Below are positions 47,747 through 58,086 of a DNA stretch of 64,000 nt, piece after piece; position 1 is the first letter of the stretch, and each line of letters starts with the position of its first letter. The position numbers were made by a program, and so were the translations under genes. The stretch is from positions 248,001 through 312,000 of the forward strand of contig NZ_CP129013.1 of assembly GCF_020524035.2 (NCBI RefSeq), given 5' to 3'. A model generated the notes under the pieces. The model saw nothing but the letters and a program-made list of their open reading frames with translations, did not search any database and was not told the origin of the DNA. Source of the DNA: Bacillus carboniphilus (GTDB lineage: Bacteria; Bacillota; Bacilli; Bacillales; JAIVKR01).

Positions 47747-48484
47747 GTGGCGGAGATTACAGAGAGATTTTTTCAGATGGAAAATCAATGGAACGTGATC
47801 CATTTACCTATAAAGCCCAGAGGGTTTGGGATATTAATTTTTGGTGATCAAAATCAATATGTAGAGAATGGAACAAGTTTTTGGATACAACATTATGGAC
47901 GTAGACACTTACTTGATATATTGAGAAATGAGGGATATACCTTAATAAATTCAAATTTATATGGGAGTCATTGGGGTAGTCCTAAAGCAATAAAGTTAAC
48001 TAAACAGTTGTATTCACATGTTCGTAAAAAAGAAATTTTAAACCGGAAATTTCACATATTTGCTGAAGGAATGGGCGCATTAGTTGCTTTGCAATTGATG
48101 GAAGAAATTCCTGATTGTATCCGGTCAGTAGGTCTGCTCGATCCTTGTATAAACCTTGTTGCTCACCTTCAAGAGGAGAGAGAATCAAAGTTCTTTTATT
48201 CACGACTTCGAGAAGAACTAGCAAAAGCATATCAATTTGATCCGAAAGAAATTGAAAAACAATCCTTTGTAAAAATAGAAGATTACCAATCTACAAAACC
48301 TGTACGTATTTGGCAAAGAATGACAGGTAGTCAATATCCTTATGATAAGCATAGTAGAAAGTATGAAGAATGGAGGAGGAAGCTCGGTTCACCTATTAAA
48401 ATGACGTATCATTTAGCTGATGATTATTTTCGAATTCACCAATCTGTTTCTCGTTATTTTCAACAAAATGAAAAGGAACTATAA
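47747..48484 (+). CDS. yjaU: YjaU-like alpha/beta-hydrolase-fold protein
   Basis: Hydrolase-fold protein in the yjaU position between yjzD and yjaV. The elbow is FAEGMGA, so the usual Ser nucleophile is Glu and catalysis is doubtful; AEGMGALVALQLM and VGLLDPCINLVAHL fit the fold. The start is uncertain: GTG 47747 follows AAAGGTGGTGGA and gives 245 residues, whereas ATG codons at 47693, 47708, 47717 and 47729 are in frame with poorer sites. Confidence 0.75.
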   Translation: MAEITERFFQMENQWNVIHLPIKPRGFGILIFGDQNQYVENGTSFWIQHYGRRHLLDILRNEGYTLINSNLYGSHWGSPKAIKLTKQLYSHVRKKEILNRKFHIFAEGMGALVALQLMEEIPDCIRSVGLLDPCINLVAHLQEERESKFFYSRLREELAKAYQFDPKEIEKQSFVKIEDYQSTKPVRIWQRMTGSQYPYDKHSRKYEEWRRKLGSPIKMTYHLADDYFRIHQSVSRYFQQNEKEL

Positions 48485-48579
48485 GAGGCTATGTTGGTCT
48501 TTCACTGTTCCTTTTCTTTCTTTTATCCAACCTTGAGCATACATATAAACTAAGGTATTTTTTTAGGAGGGGAAAACGG

Positions 48580-49434
48580 ATGAAGAAGGTACTTATTTTA
48601 GGGGTAGAACATTTTATAGGGATACAATTAGCAAATAAACTTTTGGAAGAGGATGTTCAAGTAGATGGACTCATTCTGAAAGAAGATCATATGTTAGAGA
48701 GAGGGTGGAATAATGAAGCTTTATTGTTTATTGGCAGAAATTCCTTTTTTACAGTTAAACAAGAACAAGACTTAGATCTTTTTAATGATTCATATGATGA
48801 TATTTATATGCTCCATTTTTTGTTCGAAGGATCATGGTTTAATACAAAGTCAATGATTACGAAGTGGTTGCATTATGTATATGAACATAATCCAAATAGA
48901 GTTATGGTCTTGTCGACATACGAGATTATAGGGGAAAAGCAACAATCCTTCGGTGAGAAAAACCAACCTCAACCTTCAACTAGACGTGGGGAACAATTAT
49001 TAAACGCCGAAACATGGCTAGATGATCAGTTATCGTATACGACAATTTCCCATGTGTTTTTACACATTCCAACCGTATTTGGACCTTGGCAACCACCAAA
49101 TCATTGGATAAGTGAATGTATAATTAGTACAAAAAATTCATCTAGTACAAGAGGAACAAAGATTATTAGAGATGTATTATATATTGATGAAGTTTTGAAT
49201 AAAATAATAGACCCTCCAATTGATGGAAAGAACATTTCTTATTTCTTATCTTCTCAAAATGAAAAAAGAATACAGCAGTTTATTGAATTGTTGAATAGCC
49301 CTCATGTGATTTATTTACCAATTGAATTAGATGAATCAGTCGTAATTTCTGTACCTACCTTAATAAATATAGAAAAGGGAGTTCAGCGCCAAAAAGAGTT
49401 TTTAGTTTCTTACAAAAGGCGCTTGTCCATGTAG
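48580..49434 (+). CDS. yjaV: YjaV-like NAD-dependent epimerase-related protein
   Basis: Rossmann-type protein of 284 residues: KKVLILGVEHFIGIQLANKL at the N-terminus with a degenerate glycine motif, VMVLSTYEIIGEKQQ, and PTVFGPWQPPNHW typical of extended SDR proteins. The YxxxK active pair is not evident. ATG 48580 follows AGGAGGGG. Next to yjaU and med as in B. subtilis; role unknown. Confidence 0.8.
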   Translation: MKKVLILGVEHFIGIQLANKLLEEDVQVDGLILKEDHMLERGWNNEALLFIGRNSFFTVKQEQDLDLFNDSYDDIYMLHFLFEGSWFNTKSMITKWLHYVYEHNPNRVMVLSTYEIIGEKQQSFGEKNQPQPSTRRGEQLLNAETWLDDQLSYTTISHVFLHIPTVFGPWQPPNHWISECIISTKNSSSTRGTKIIRDVLYIDEVLNKIIDPPIDGKNISYFLSSQNEKRIQQFIELLNSPHVIYLPIELDESVVISVPTLINIEKGVQRQKEFLVSYKRRLSM

Positions 49435-49682
49435 ATATTTTTAATAAAAGAAACTATTATTTTACATTTCGCACATCTCTATTATCTTAAATATAATTCT
49501 TAATACCTTAATACCAAAAGGTTTTATCTTTTTTAGAGGTTTAATGTTAAATGGTATTACGCTAATTTCAGCTCCTTTTTTAGGTTTTTTCTTTAGAGTA
49601 ACCTATGCAGAGAAATACCAATGTTTATAAAACCTCATTATACCAAGCTTTAAAATAATCTTAAATAATTGGATAGGATGCG

Positions 49683-49704
49683 AAATGTGAGTATTATCAC
49701 ATTT
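49683..49704. promoter_or_regulatory. FNR/CRP-type palindromic box upstream of med
   Basis: AAATGTGA-GTATTA-TCACATTT is a perfect 8-bp palindrome with a six-base centre, equal to the Bacillus FNR consensus TGTGA-N6-TCACA. It lies about 150 bp before med in a 398-bp gap without a gene. The med -10 is probably TATAAT at 49778-49783 with a weak -35. Confidence 0.5.
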
Positions 49705-49832
49705 GGATTAAATAATTATTAAAAAAGTAATAGAAATGTTGCACAATCATTTCATTTATAGCTAAAATGAATACAGGTATAATATTTTATTTCTTAAAGT
49801 AGTCGTCGTTTTTATATGAGGAGTGTGATAGC

Positions 49833-50786
49833 ATGAAACTTCGAATTAGCCTTATTTTACTCCTTCTTTTTTCACTTCTTGGATGTGAGCAAATGCAAAC
49901 AAATAACCTTAATAAGGTCGGTCTTCTTGTTTATGAAACTGTAAATGATCAAGTTTGGGGAACAAAAGGTTATAAGGGCTTGTTAAAAATACAGTCAGAA
50001 CTAGGGGTAGATGTCGATTATAAAGATCAAATGAATAATGAGAGTGCGATTAAGCAAGCGGTGAAAGAATTTGATGAGGATGGCATTAATCTAGTTTTTG
50101 GACATGGTGTTCAATATGAAGATACGTTCAATTCTTTAAGCAAACAATACCCATCGATGCATTTTGTGTTTTTTAATGGAGATGCGCAAGGAGAAAATGT
50201 AACCAGTTTAAATTTTGAAGCATATAGCATGGGTTTTTTTGCTGGAATGATTGCTGCTTATATGTCTGAAACTAAGCAACTTGGGGTCATTGCTTCTAAA
50301 GAATGGCAACAAGAGGTGGTTGGATTTAAAGAAGGGGCATTATTTCAAGATTCAAATGTTAAGGTAGACATAGAGTATACAGATGATTGGGATAATGTTC
50401 CGGTTGCTCAAAATAGGTTGGACTCATTACTTCAGAAACAAGCAGATGTTGTTTACCCTGCAGGTGATGGTTATAATGTTCCTGTAATTGAGAGGTTAAA
50501 AGAGGAAGGGAAATATGCAATTGGTTATATTACGGATCAAAGTGTTTTGGGAGAACAAACAGTTTTAACTAGTACTGTTCAGCATGTAGATGAACTGTAT
50601 GTTCTTGTAGCAAAACGTTTTCAAGAAGGAAATTTAACAAGTGGTAACTTAACCTTTGGTTTTGAACAAGAAATCATTGATTTAGGTGAGTTTAGTCCTT
50701 TGATTGATGAAGATTTTATTGAGAAAATAGAAAATGATATTAAAAGATATAAAGAATCAGGTGAGTTACCTAATGAAAAGGAGTGA
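49833..50786 (+). CDS. med: Med, positive regulator of comK (BMP-family lipoprotein)
   Basis: BMP-family lipoprotein of 317 residues with Cys18 in LLGC. Family core: KVGLLVYETVNDQVWGTKG, LVFGHGVQYED, MGFFAGMIAAYMSE and DVVYPAGDGYNVPVIE. In B. subtilis Med raises ComK levels and is followed by comZ, as here. The comZ ribosome site lies in the last codons of med. ATG follows GAGGAGTG. Confidence 0.92.
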   Translation: MKLRISLILLLLFSLLGCEQMQTNNLNKVGLLVYETVNDQVWGTKGYKGLLKIQSELGVDVDYKDQMNNESAIKQAVKEFDEDGINLVFGHGVQYEDTFNSLSKQYPSMHFVFFNGDAQGENVTSLNFEAYSMGFFAGMIAAYMSETKQLGVIASKEWQQEVVGFKEGALFQDSNVKVDIEYTDDWDNVPVAQNRLDSLLQKQADVVYPAGDGYNVPVIERLKEEGKYAIGYITDQSVLGEQTVLTSTVQHVDELYVLVAKRFQEGNLTSGNLTFGFEQEIIDLGEFSPLIDEDFIEKIENDIKRYKESGELPNEKE

Positions 50787-50791
50787 TTTTT

Positions 50792-50980
50792 ATGGATCAA
50801 CATCCGAAGTCCTTAGAATTTATGCAAATTGCAATGAAACATTTTCCTGAAGCCAAAGAACAGTTAGAAAAGTTCGATGTAGAAATTACCATGGATATGG
50901 TTCAACCATTAATCGGCATTTTTTCAAAGGTCATGGCGGAAGCATATGAACTAGGTAAGGCTGATGGTGAAAGAGAGTGA
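50792..50980 (+). CDS. comZ: ComZ, competence regulator
   Basis: A 62-residue protein, MDQHPKSLEFMQIAMKHFPE then AKEQLEKFDVEITMDMVQP and VMAEAYELGKADGE, matching ComZ, which lowers comG expression in B. subtilis. ATG 50792 follows AAAAGGAG; the frame opens at 50783. The med stop lies five bases upstream. Confidence 0.92.
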   Translation: MDQHPKSLEFMQIAMKHFPEAKEQLEKFDVEITMDMVQPLIGIFSKVMAEAYELGKADGERE

Positions 50981-50983
50981 AAG

Positions 50984-51014
50984 CTGAGTAGGGTGACTCC
51001 TACTCAGTTTTTTT
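50984..51014 (+). terminator. Terminator after comZ
   Basis: CTGAGTAGG pairs with CCTACTCAG followed by TTTTTTT. Confidence 0.9.
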
Positions 51015-51345
51015 AAAGTTTTATTCTTTTTTTTATATAATTAACAATGGGAGTAAATTCCTTTAACATTGGTTTTAATTCTTCGAGAGACTGAACGATA
51101 TCATTGATTTGTTCCATCATTTGCATTTCAATTGATTCTTCTTCTTTAGCAGAAGGTTCCTCTTTTTGTACATTTTTTCTTCGTCCAAACATGATGTCAT
51201 CAAAGACCGGTCTTTTAGTCGGTTTAACTGTTTCTTGTGAATTTGAATCGTTGTCACTTACTACTTGTTCACTAGGTAATTCATTTACCTCATTGACTTG
51301 ATTTTCTTTTACTTCTTCATTTTTCTCTTTCGATTCTTCACTCAA
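51013..51345 (-). CDS. Hypothetical acidic protein with helical C-terminus
   Basis: A 110-residue protein. The N-terminal half is Glu-, Asn- and Ser-rich and disordered; then KPTKRPVFDDIMFGRRK, and a helical C-terminus EMQMMEQINDIVQSLEELKP ending IVNYIKKRIKL. TTG 51345 follows AAAGGAGC. It lies between comZ and fabH, where B. subtilis has the unrelated-looking yjzB on another layout. The FDDIMFGRRK motif suggests a conserved Bacillus family I cannot name. Confidence 0.7.
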   Translation of the reverse strand: MSEESKEKNEEVKENQVNEVNELPSEQVVSDNDSNSQETVKPTKRPVFDDIMFGRRKNVQKEEPSAKEEESIEMQMMEQINDIVQSLEELKPMLKEFTPIVNYIKKRIKL

Positions 51346-51487
51346 ATTTTTCTTGCTCCTTTCTTCATAGTATATATAACTATTTCGTGGGTGGGTCTAT
51401 TTTTTAACGCACGATTAAGCTGTATTATTTTAATTTTCATTTTTAAAATTTTTGATGCTAGACATACGCGTACGCCTTTTTTTAAAA

Positions 51488-51872
51488 AGGTAAGAATGTA
51501 TAAACTTTGTCCTTTATAAGAAGGTGCAAACATCGTTGTCTAGCTCCAGCGCCCAGCAACTCTTAAGTTTTTCGACGCACAGGAAGTGCTAGCATCATCG
51601 TTGCTCACAGGACGTGTGCGCCTTTAGATGATGTTCCATCTCTCTACGATAAGTCAACAGAGACGCCTCCAGGAGGGAGGTGGATCTACGTTGCCACAGG
51701 ACGTGGCTGAACTTAGTAGATCCTCAGTTTCTGGCTTTTCGTGTTTCCTTTATCTCATATGGCGATGAAAAGGATGTTCTAGCATCAACGTTAGTCACAG
51801 GACGTGACTGTACTTAGATGACGTTCCTTTGCCCCTTCGATGCTAAACGGGCGCGTGCGCTTTTCTTATAGC
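51488..51872. repeat. Family B intergenic repeat with three hairpin modules (copy B4)
   Basis: The gap 51,346-51,950 holds no gene. It has the same left end as B3 (GTAAGAATGTATAAACTTTG), CTAGCTCCAGCGCCCAGC, AGGAAGTGCTAGCATCATCG, and three nested-hairpin modules whose cores are CACAGGACGTG at about 51,606, 51,702 and 51,812. The middle one has perfect outer arms GGATCTA and TAGATCC. The right end is GGGCGCGTGCGCTTTTCTTATA in two parts. Confidence 0.85.
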
Positions 51873-51926
51873 TTATGTATTCGTTGTGTAATCGGTTTAG
51901 GCGGTTATACTAAAAAAATCATTCTA

Positions 51927-51975
51927 TTGAATAAATGTTTGAAATAGGCTAAAATTAGTATCAAGTACTAGTAAT
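51927..51975 (+). promoter_or_regulatory. fabH-fabF promoter with FapR operator
   Basis: TTGAAT (51927-51932), 17 bp, TAAAAT (51950-51955). The near-palindrome ATTAGTATCAAGTACTAGT (51954-51972) covers the -10 and start site and matches the FapR box (TTAGTA...TACTAA), so malonyl-CoA control of fatty-acid synthesis is expected. Confidence 0.75.
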
Positions 51976-51997
51976 TGATTATAAAGGGTGATAATGA

Positions 51998-52936
51998 ATG
52001 AATGCTGGGATTATTGGTTTAGGCCGTTATATACCCGATAATGTTATTACAAATATTGATTTAGAGAAAAAAATGGACACCACAGATGAATGGATTAAAA
52101 CAAGAACAGGGATTGAAGAAAGAAGAATTGCATCTGAAGAAATTGATACTTCACATATGGCTTATTATGCGGCTAAAGAAGCGATTGAATCGGCCAATTT
52201 ACAAGCTGATGATATTGATTTAATTCTCGTTGCAACTGTCACTCCTGATCAATCGTTTCCCTCTGTTTCATGTGTGATTCAAGAACGTTTAGGGGCAACA
52301 AAAGCAGCAGCAATGGACTTAAGCGCAGCTTGCTCTGGTTTTATTTATGGAATGGTGACAGCAAAACAATTTATTGAGACCAATACTTATAAACATATCT
52401 TAGTAGTAGGAGTAGAAAAACTCTCTAAGTTAATTGATTGGAATGAACGTTCGACAGCCGTTTTATTTGGAGATGCAGCAGGTGCTGTCGTAATAAGTCA
52501 AGTTTCAGAAGGAAGGGGAATCCTCTCCTTTGAACTTGGTTCAGATGGTACAGGTGGACCACATCTTTACGAAAATGAACGAAAAAAAATTATTATGAAT
52601 GGTCGTGAAGTGTTTAAATTTGCAGTAAGACAAATGGGGGAATCTAGCTTAAACGTGTTACACAAGGCTGGACTAACGAAAGAAGATGTGAACTTTTTAA
52701 TTCCCCATCAAGCCAATATACGGATTATGGAAGCCTCAAGGCAACGATTAGAGCTACCGATAGAGAAAATGTCGAAAACCGTTCATAAATATGGGAATAC
52801 ATCAGCTGCTTCTATACCAATCTCTTTATATGAAGAAGTGAAATCAGGTAAAATTCAAGTTGACGATGTTTTAGTAATGGTAGGCTTTGGAGGAGGATTA
52901 ACTTGGGGAGCAATTGCCATGAAATGGGGCAAATAA
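51998..52936 (+). CDS. fabH: Beta-ketoacyl-ACP synthase III
   Basis: First condensing enzyme of fatty-acid synthesis, joining acyl-CoA and malonyl-ACP. Catalytic Cys112 in DLSAACSGF, His in [10 protein letters not shown] and Asn in KYGNTSAAS are present, and the C-terminal FGGGLTWGA is typical. 312 residues. Start ATG follows AAGGGTGATA. Synteny with med-comZ-fabHA-fabF points to the FabHA paralogue. Confidence 0.95.
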   Translation: MNAGIIGLGRYIPDNVITNIDLEKKMDTTDEWIKTRTGIEERRIASEEIDTSHMAYYAAKEAIESANLQADDIDLILVATVTPDQSFPSVSCVIQERLGATKAAAMDLSAACSGFIYGMVTAKQFIETNTYKHILVVGVEKLSKLIDWNERSTAVLFGDAAGAVVISQVSEGRGILSFELGSDGTGGPHLYENERKKIIMNGREVFKFAVRQMGESSLNVLHKAGLTKEDVNFLIPHQANIRIMEASRQRLELPIEKMSKTVHKYGNTSAASIPISLYEEVKSGKIQVDDVLVMVGFGGGLTWGAIAMKWGK

Positions 52937-53053
52937 ATGGGTAAGCGTTTTAATTAGATTTCTAGTTTTTTGCTTTAGCAAGATCGATTGAAAAAATAGC
53001 TTGTGTATAATTATTTTTTTATAGATATTAAATAGTGAGGTGTAAATGAAACA

Positions 53054-54295
53054 ATGACAAGAAAAAGAGTGGTAGTTACAGGACTTGGAGCTGTTACACC
53101 GATAGGGTTAAGTGCAAACGAAACGTGGGAAAATGCGATATTAGGAAAATCAGGTGTAGGTGAACTTACACGTTTAAATAAGGATGATTATCCAGCAAAA
53201 GTAGCTGCTGAGATGAATGAATTTAACCCGGAAAATTATATGGAAAAGAAAGATGCTCGGAAAATGGATCGTTTCACTCAATATGCTTTAGCGGCAGCAA
53301 AAATGGCTGTGGAAGATGCGAGCTTAACGATTAATGACCAAAACGCAGAGCGAGTAGGTGTGTGGATCGGTTCAGGAATTGGTGGAATGGAAACGTACGA
53401 GAAACAATATGATGTGTTTAAAGAGAAAGGGACAAGGCGCGTGAGTCCGTTCTTCATTCCGATGATGATTCCTGATATGGCTGCAGGTCAAGTATCAATC
53501 TTTCTAGGTGCAAAGGGAATGAATTCTTGTACAGTAACGGCTTGTGCAACAGGAACGAATTCCATTGGCGATGCTTCTAAGGTCATTGAACGTGGGGATG
53601 CAGATGTAATGATCGCAGGAGGAACTGAAGCTCCTTTTACAAAAATGTCACTAGCAGGGTTTAGTTCTGTAAAAGCTCTCTCATTTAATACAGACCCAAC
53701 AAAAGCAAGTCGTCCATTTGATTTAAACCGCGATGGGTTTGTCATGGGTGAAGGGGCAGGGATTCTCGTTCTTGAAGAGCTCGACCACGCTTTAGCAAGA
53801 GGTGCACATATTTACGCGGAACTTAGTGGTTATGGAGCTACTGCGGATGCCTATCATATCACTTCTCCAGCACAAGATGGTGAAGGAGGAGCAAGAGCTA
53901 TGAACCTTGCATTAAAGGATGCAGGATTAAGCCCTAATGACATAGACTATATTAATGCACATGGAACAAGTACAGAGTACAATGACAAGTTTGAAACGAT
54001 GGCCATTAAAACAGTTTTTGGAGAACATGCATATAAGCTAGCCATAAGTTCAACAAAATCGATGACGGGTCATTTACTAGGGGCTGCAGGTGGAGTGGAA
54101 GCAATCTTGTCCATTTTAGCGATCGAAAAAGGAATGATACCACCAACGATTAACTATGAAACGCCCGATCCCTATTGTGATTTAGATTATGTTCCAAATA
54201 AGGCAAGAAGAGCGGAAGTGAGAGCCATTTTAAGTAATTCATTTGGTTTTGGCGGTCATAATGCGTCGATCATCTTTAAAAAATATGAAAGCTAA
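53054..54295 (+). CDS. fabF: Beta-ketoacyl-ACP synthase II
   Basis: Elongating condensing enzyme of 413 residues. Cys164 in VTACATGTN, His in [13 protein letters not shown] and His in [13 protein letters not shown] form the active site. It begins [17 protein letters not shown]. 117 bp after fabH, probably in the same FapR-controlled operon. Confidence 0.96.
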   Translation: MTRKRVVVTGLGAVTPIGLSANETWENAILGKSGVGELTRLNKDDYPAKVAAEMNEFNPENYMEKKDARKMDRFTQYALAAAKMAVEDASLTINDQNAERVGVWIGSGIGGMETYEKQYDVFKEKGTRRVSPFFIPMMIPDMAAGQVSIFLGAKGMNSCTVTACATGTNSIGDASKVIERGDADVMIAGGTEAPFTKMSLAGFSSVKALSFNTDPTKASRPFDLNRDGFVMGEGAGILVLEELDHALARGAHIYAELSGYGATADAYHITSPAQDGEGGARAMNLALKDAGLSPNDIDYINAHGTSTEYNDKFETMAIKTVFGEHAYKLAISSTKSMTGHLLGAAGGVEAILSILAIEKGMIPPTINYETPDPYCDLDYVPNKARRAEVRAILSNSFGFGGHNASIIFKKYES

Positions 54296-54308
54296 TCATC
54301 AATTTAAG

Positions 54309-54346
54309 AGAGCTATCCATGAAAGTCTTGGATAGTTCTTTTTTTA
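54309..54346 (+). terminator. Terminator after fabF
   Basis: GAGCTATCCA pairs with TGGATAGTTC (one G-U pair), followed by TTTTTTT. Confidence 0.8.
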
Positions 54347-54411
54347 TGCTTGCATAAACGAACCATAATCCTCCGGAATTCATAAAATGGGTTGTAGTGG
54401 AGGGGATTTTA

Positions 54412-55182
54412 TTGGGCGTGAAAAACACAAAAGAATGGCTGGAGATTAACCGATCAAACTTATATATAAGTGAGCGTTTAAAGAGGTATTTTCAAGAAAA
54501 AACAAATGCTCGGTTTATACGAGATTTATTAATTCAGCATGGACTTTATAAAGGAACGATATCCAAAACCATTATGGAAGCCATGATCGAAAAAAATATT
54601 TGGAAAAGAGTTGCAGAATCATACGAGCAATTAAGAGAAGAGTGGCAAGGGAAGGATGTGCCAATTTTTATATTACCAGTTGACCCTACGAGCAACCGTA
54701 TACAAAAGGAATTTAATGGTCGATCTGGACTAGCTTTTTGTGACAAACTTTTTCTTTTCTTAACTTCATCAGCTTCTGATGAAGATATACAGGCTATTTT
54801 AACACATGAGTATCATCATGTTGTTCGTTTGCAACATTACACAAAGAATGAGGAAGATTATAATTTATTGGACACTATTATAATGGAAGGTTTAGCTGAA
54901 AATGCAGTGAGAGAACGCTTAGGAGAAGGATATACAGCAAGTTGGGCGGAGGAAGTACCGGAAAAAATAGCATTAAAATGGTGGGGAAATCTTATTTTAC
55001 CAAATTATCAACTTCCAAGAGACAGCAGAAAGTACCACCAGCTTTTATATGGAACTGGTTTTTATCCGAAAATGGTTGGTTATTCTGTAGGGTATAGGGT
55101 CGTGAAAGATTATATGAAAAAGTCTGAAAAAAAGACGGAGGAATGTTTTGATTTAGAGCCGAAAGCCGTGATTCAAAAATAA
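54412..55182 (+). CDS. yjaZ: Predicted zinc protease YjaZ (DUF2268)
   Basis: A 256-residue protein of the DUF2268 family, predicted to be a gluzincin-like protease. The metal motif HEYHH (ILTHEYHHVVRLQHY) and a downstream Glu in IIMEGLAENAV are intact. No signal peptide, so it should act in the cytoplasm. TTG 54412 lies six bases after GGAGGGG; GTG 54397 is part of that site. Substrate unknown. Confidence 0.82.
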   Translation: MGVKNTKEWLEINRSNLYISERLKRYFQEKTNARFIRDLLIQHGLYKGTISKTIMEAMIEKNIWKRVAESYEQLREEWQGKDVPIFILPVDPTSNRIQKEFNGRSGLAFCDKLFLFLTSSASDEDIQAILTHEYHHVVRLQHYTKNEEDYNLLDTIIMEGLAENAVRERLGEGYTASWAEEVPEKIALKWWGNLILPNYQLPRDSRKYHQLLYGTGFYPKMVGYSVGYRVVKDYMKKSEKKTEECFDLEPKAVIQK

Positions 55183-55333
55183 AGAGGATCTTAAGAAAAG
55201 AAATAAAAAGGCCGTTATTTTTTAGTCGTTAAAGAATAAGGAATATAAAAAGGACAATTGTGGAGATTTTGGAATAAATGTTAGTAATTCTGCCCATACT
55301 GAATCACAAATTCGATTGAAATGAGGGGTAGAG

Positions 55334-56080
55334 ATGTTATTTCTTCATGATGTTTGGGTTAATTGGTTTGAGGGTGAAGAAAACGGTTACAACGTGTGTC
55401 ACTACCATGAATGGAGAAAAGATGACGGAGTGGAGCTTCTTGATCAAGTACCTTTACTAAAACTGGATAAGCTCTTATATGATTATATTGAGAATAATCT
55501 TTCTGAATTACCATCAGGCTTACTTAAAGAAATTCATCAAAAAGCATATATAAGAAAGAATCATGAGCGAATTCAACTTGAGTATTGTTTCATTGTGACA
55601 GATGGAACGGGGATTATTGCTGTTGATACAATGGGATATGCAATTCCAATTAGAAAAAGCCGTTTAATTCCTAGGCAAGAACAATTAGTGTATGAAATGA
55701 TAAAGGACGCTCAAGTAGAACAATATGATTGGACTGTTGAAGATAGTGAAAAATATCATCACATCTTATCATTGTCACCCGAACATATGAGAGGATTGAC
55801 CCGGAAAGAAAGGCAGCTAAAACAACTTTTATTCATGGCTTTAGATCATTTACAATCAACGAAAAATACGGCTGAGATCCAATATTGGTATACAGAATGG
55901 GATCCAAGTATGTATAGGAATATAAGGAATAAATCATTCGAACAAACTTTTCAAATGCTTTATGAAGAAGTCATTGATGGTTGGGGAGAAAGGCATTTAC
56001 ACCTTTGTGAACGATTAGTGAAAGGGCAACCTTTCTTTGAAAAACTTTGGGACTTAGAACAAGAATATAAAGTGAATTAA
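55334..56080 (+). CDS. yjbA: YjbA-like protein (DUF3603)
   Basis: A 248-residue soluble protein, [20 protein letters not shown] then [20 protein letters not shown], matching the UPF0736/YjbA family of Bacillaceae, of unknown function. It is convergent with trpS as in B. subtilis; the appDFABC operon normally between yjaZ and yjbA is missing. Start ATG follows GAGGGG. Confidence 0.85.
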   Translation: MLFLHDVWVNWFEGEENGYNVCHYHEWRKDDGVELLDQVPLLKLDKLLYDYIENNLSELPSGLLKEIHQKAYIRKNHERIQLEYCFIVTDGTGIIAVDTMGYAIPIRKSRLIPRQEQLVYEMIKDAQVEQYDWTVEDSEKYHHILSLSPEHMRGLTRKERQLKQLLFMALDHLQSTKNTAEIQYWYTEWDPSMYRNIRNKSFEQTFQMLYEEVIDGWGERHLHLCERLVKGQPFFEKLWDLEQEYKVN

Positions 56081-56087
56081 AAAAAAG

Positions 56088-56118
56088 GGAGCGTACAGTA
56101 TTTTAAACGCTCCCTTCT
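56088..56118. terminator. Bidirectional terminator between yjbA and trpS
   Basis: GGGAGCGT (56088-56095) pairs with ACGCTCCC (56107-56114), with A and T tracts outside. Confidence 0.8.
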
Positions 56119-56126
56119 TCCATTGT

Positions 56127-57128
<1,002 letters not shown>

Positions 57129-57141
57129 TTAAATGAAATAT

Positions 57142-57405
57142 AAAAAGGTCCACTCATCCCCGATAAAAAGGGACGAATGGACCGTGGTACCACCCTTATT
57201 GAAAGCAAGTTATTGCTTTCCACTTAGTCGTTAACGCCTGACAAACGTCTTTCCCTACTACTCGACATCCAATGATGGTTCTGTCAATTTCAGAAAAAAA
57301 CTCGAAAGTCCATTCCACATTGCTTCATACTTGTTTACACCAACCACAAGCTCTCTTAAATGCTGGCAATATGTACTACTCTTTCTCATCGATTTAAAAG
57401 ATTTA
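57142..57405 (-). promoter_or_regulatory. T-box riboswitch (tRNA-Trp) upstream of trpS
   Basis: On the minus strand the T-box core AAGGGTGGTACCACGG covers about 57197-57181. It is followed by a terminator whose arms TGGACC/GGTCCA lie at 57183-57148 and end in TTTTT. Upstream is a Stem I with TGG specifier candidates at 57317-57315 and 57312-57310, matching tryptophan. A -10 TATAAT lies at 57436-57431. Confidence 0.88.
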
Positions 57406-57443
57406 ACTCATTCAATTATGTTGAATAAATATTATACAACACA

Positions 57444-57803
57444 TCAATAATAAAAGAAAAGTAAGGATAGAAGCATTGTTGCTAATAGAGCCATTCCCGC
57501 AGTAAAGATGGCGGAAATATTAAATGATACTAGTTCAGAAGGAATGCTCATTTCTTCTAAATCATCTCTGTCCCATCTATTACTAATAGTGGGAAGAACT
57601 TTGCGAAAGCTGATCGTAATGGCGTCAAAGAACCCTTTTTTTGTCGTAAACAAAAATGAAGAGACGATAATAAGGCCACTCGCTAAATAAAAGGTACTAT
57701 TGATGAAGTGGAGCAACATATTTGTTCTTTCAATTGAAAAACTGATCATTAGAGAAAGAAATAAAGAGATAGTATATATATACATTGTCTTTCTTAAGAG
57801 CAT
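57444..57803 (-). CDS. DUF3899-like membrane protein
   Basis: A 119-residue membrane protein with three hydrophobic segments (MYIYTISLFLSLMISF, FYLASGLIIVSSFLF and IFTAGMALLATMLLSLLFFY) and a basic loop between (KKGFFDAITISFRKV). ATG 57803 follows GGATAGGTG; the frame opens at 57833. It resembles DUF3899 proteins but I am not certain. Its end overlaps the trpS promoter region. Confidence 0.65.
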   Translation of the reverse strand: MLLRKTMYIYTISLFLSLMISFSIERTNMLLHFINSTFYLASGLIIVSSFLFTTKKGFFDAITISFRKVLPTISNRWDRDDLEEMSIPSELVSFNISAIFTAGMALLATMLLSLLFFYY

Positions 57804-57941
57804 TGGTTCACCTATCCTTATATGAATTATCAATTCAAAAATAGTATATCCGTAAAGCGAGTTTCTTTCAATTATTGCAGAGTATATTTATAATTTTTGG
57901 CGAATAAACACCAATAATTTATATTTTTCAGTTATTTTTAT

Positions 57942-57967
57942 ATAGGTCTTTATACCTATTTTTTTCT
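57942..57967 (+). terminator. Weak terminator-like hairpin upstream of oppA
   Basis: ATAGGT and ACCTAT pair around CTTTAT and run into TTTTTTT. It lies in the 280-bp gap before oppA, which otherwise shows only an AT-rich promoter region (TATAAT at 58041-58046). Confidence 0.4.
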
Positions 57968-58086
57968 CATTGAAAAGCATCGCATAAGAGTTTTTTAAAT
58001 TTTTCTGTAAATTTAGTATGTACAAGATTCATTTTTAATATATAATTACATTTAGATTACAAATCAATTTTCAGGAGGTAAAGTTT

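Noticed and set aside
51588-51835. CRISPR-like spacing of the CACAGGACGTG motifs
   Set aside because: Spacing is irregular, the repeats are hairpin cores with variable arms, and no cas gene is near.
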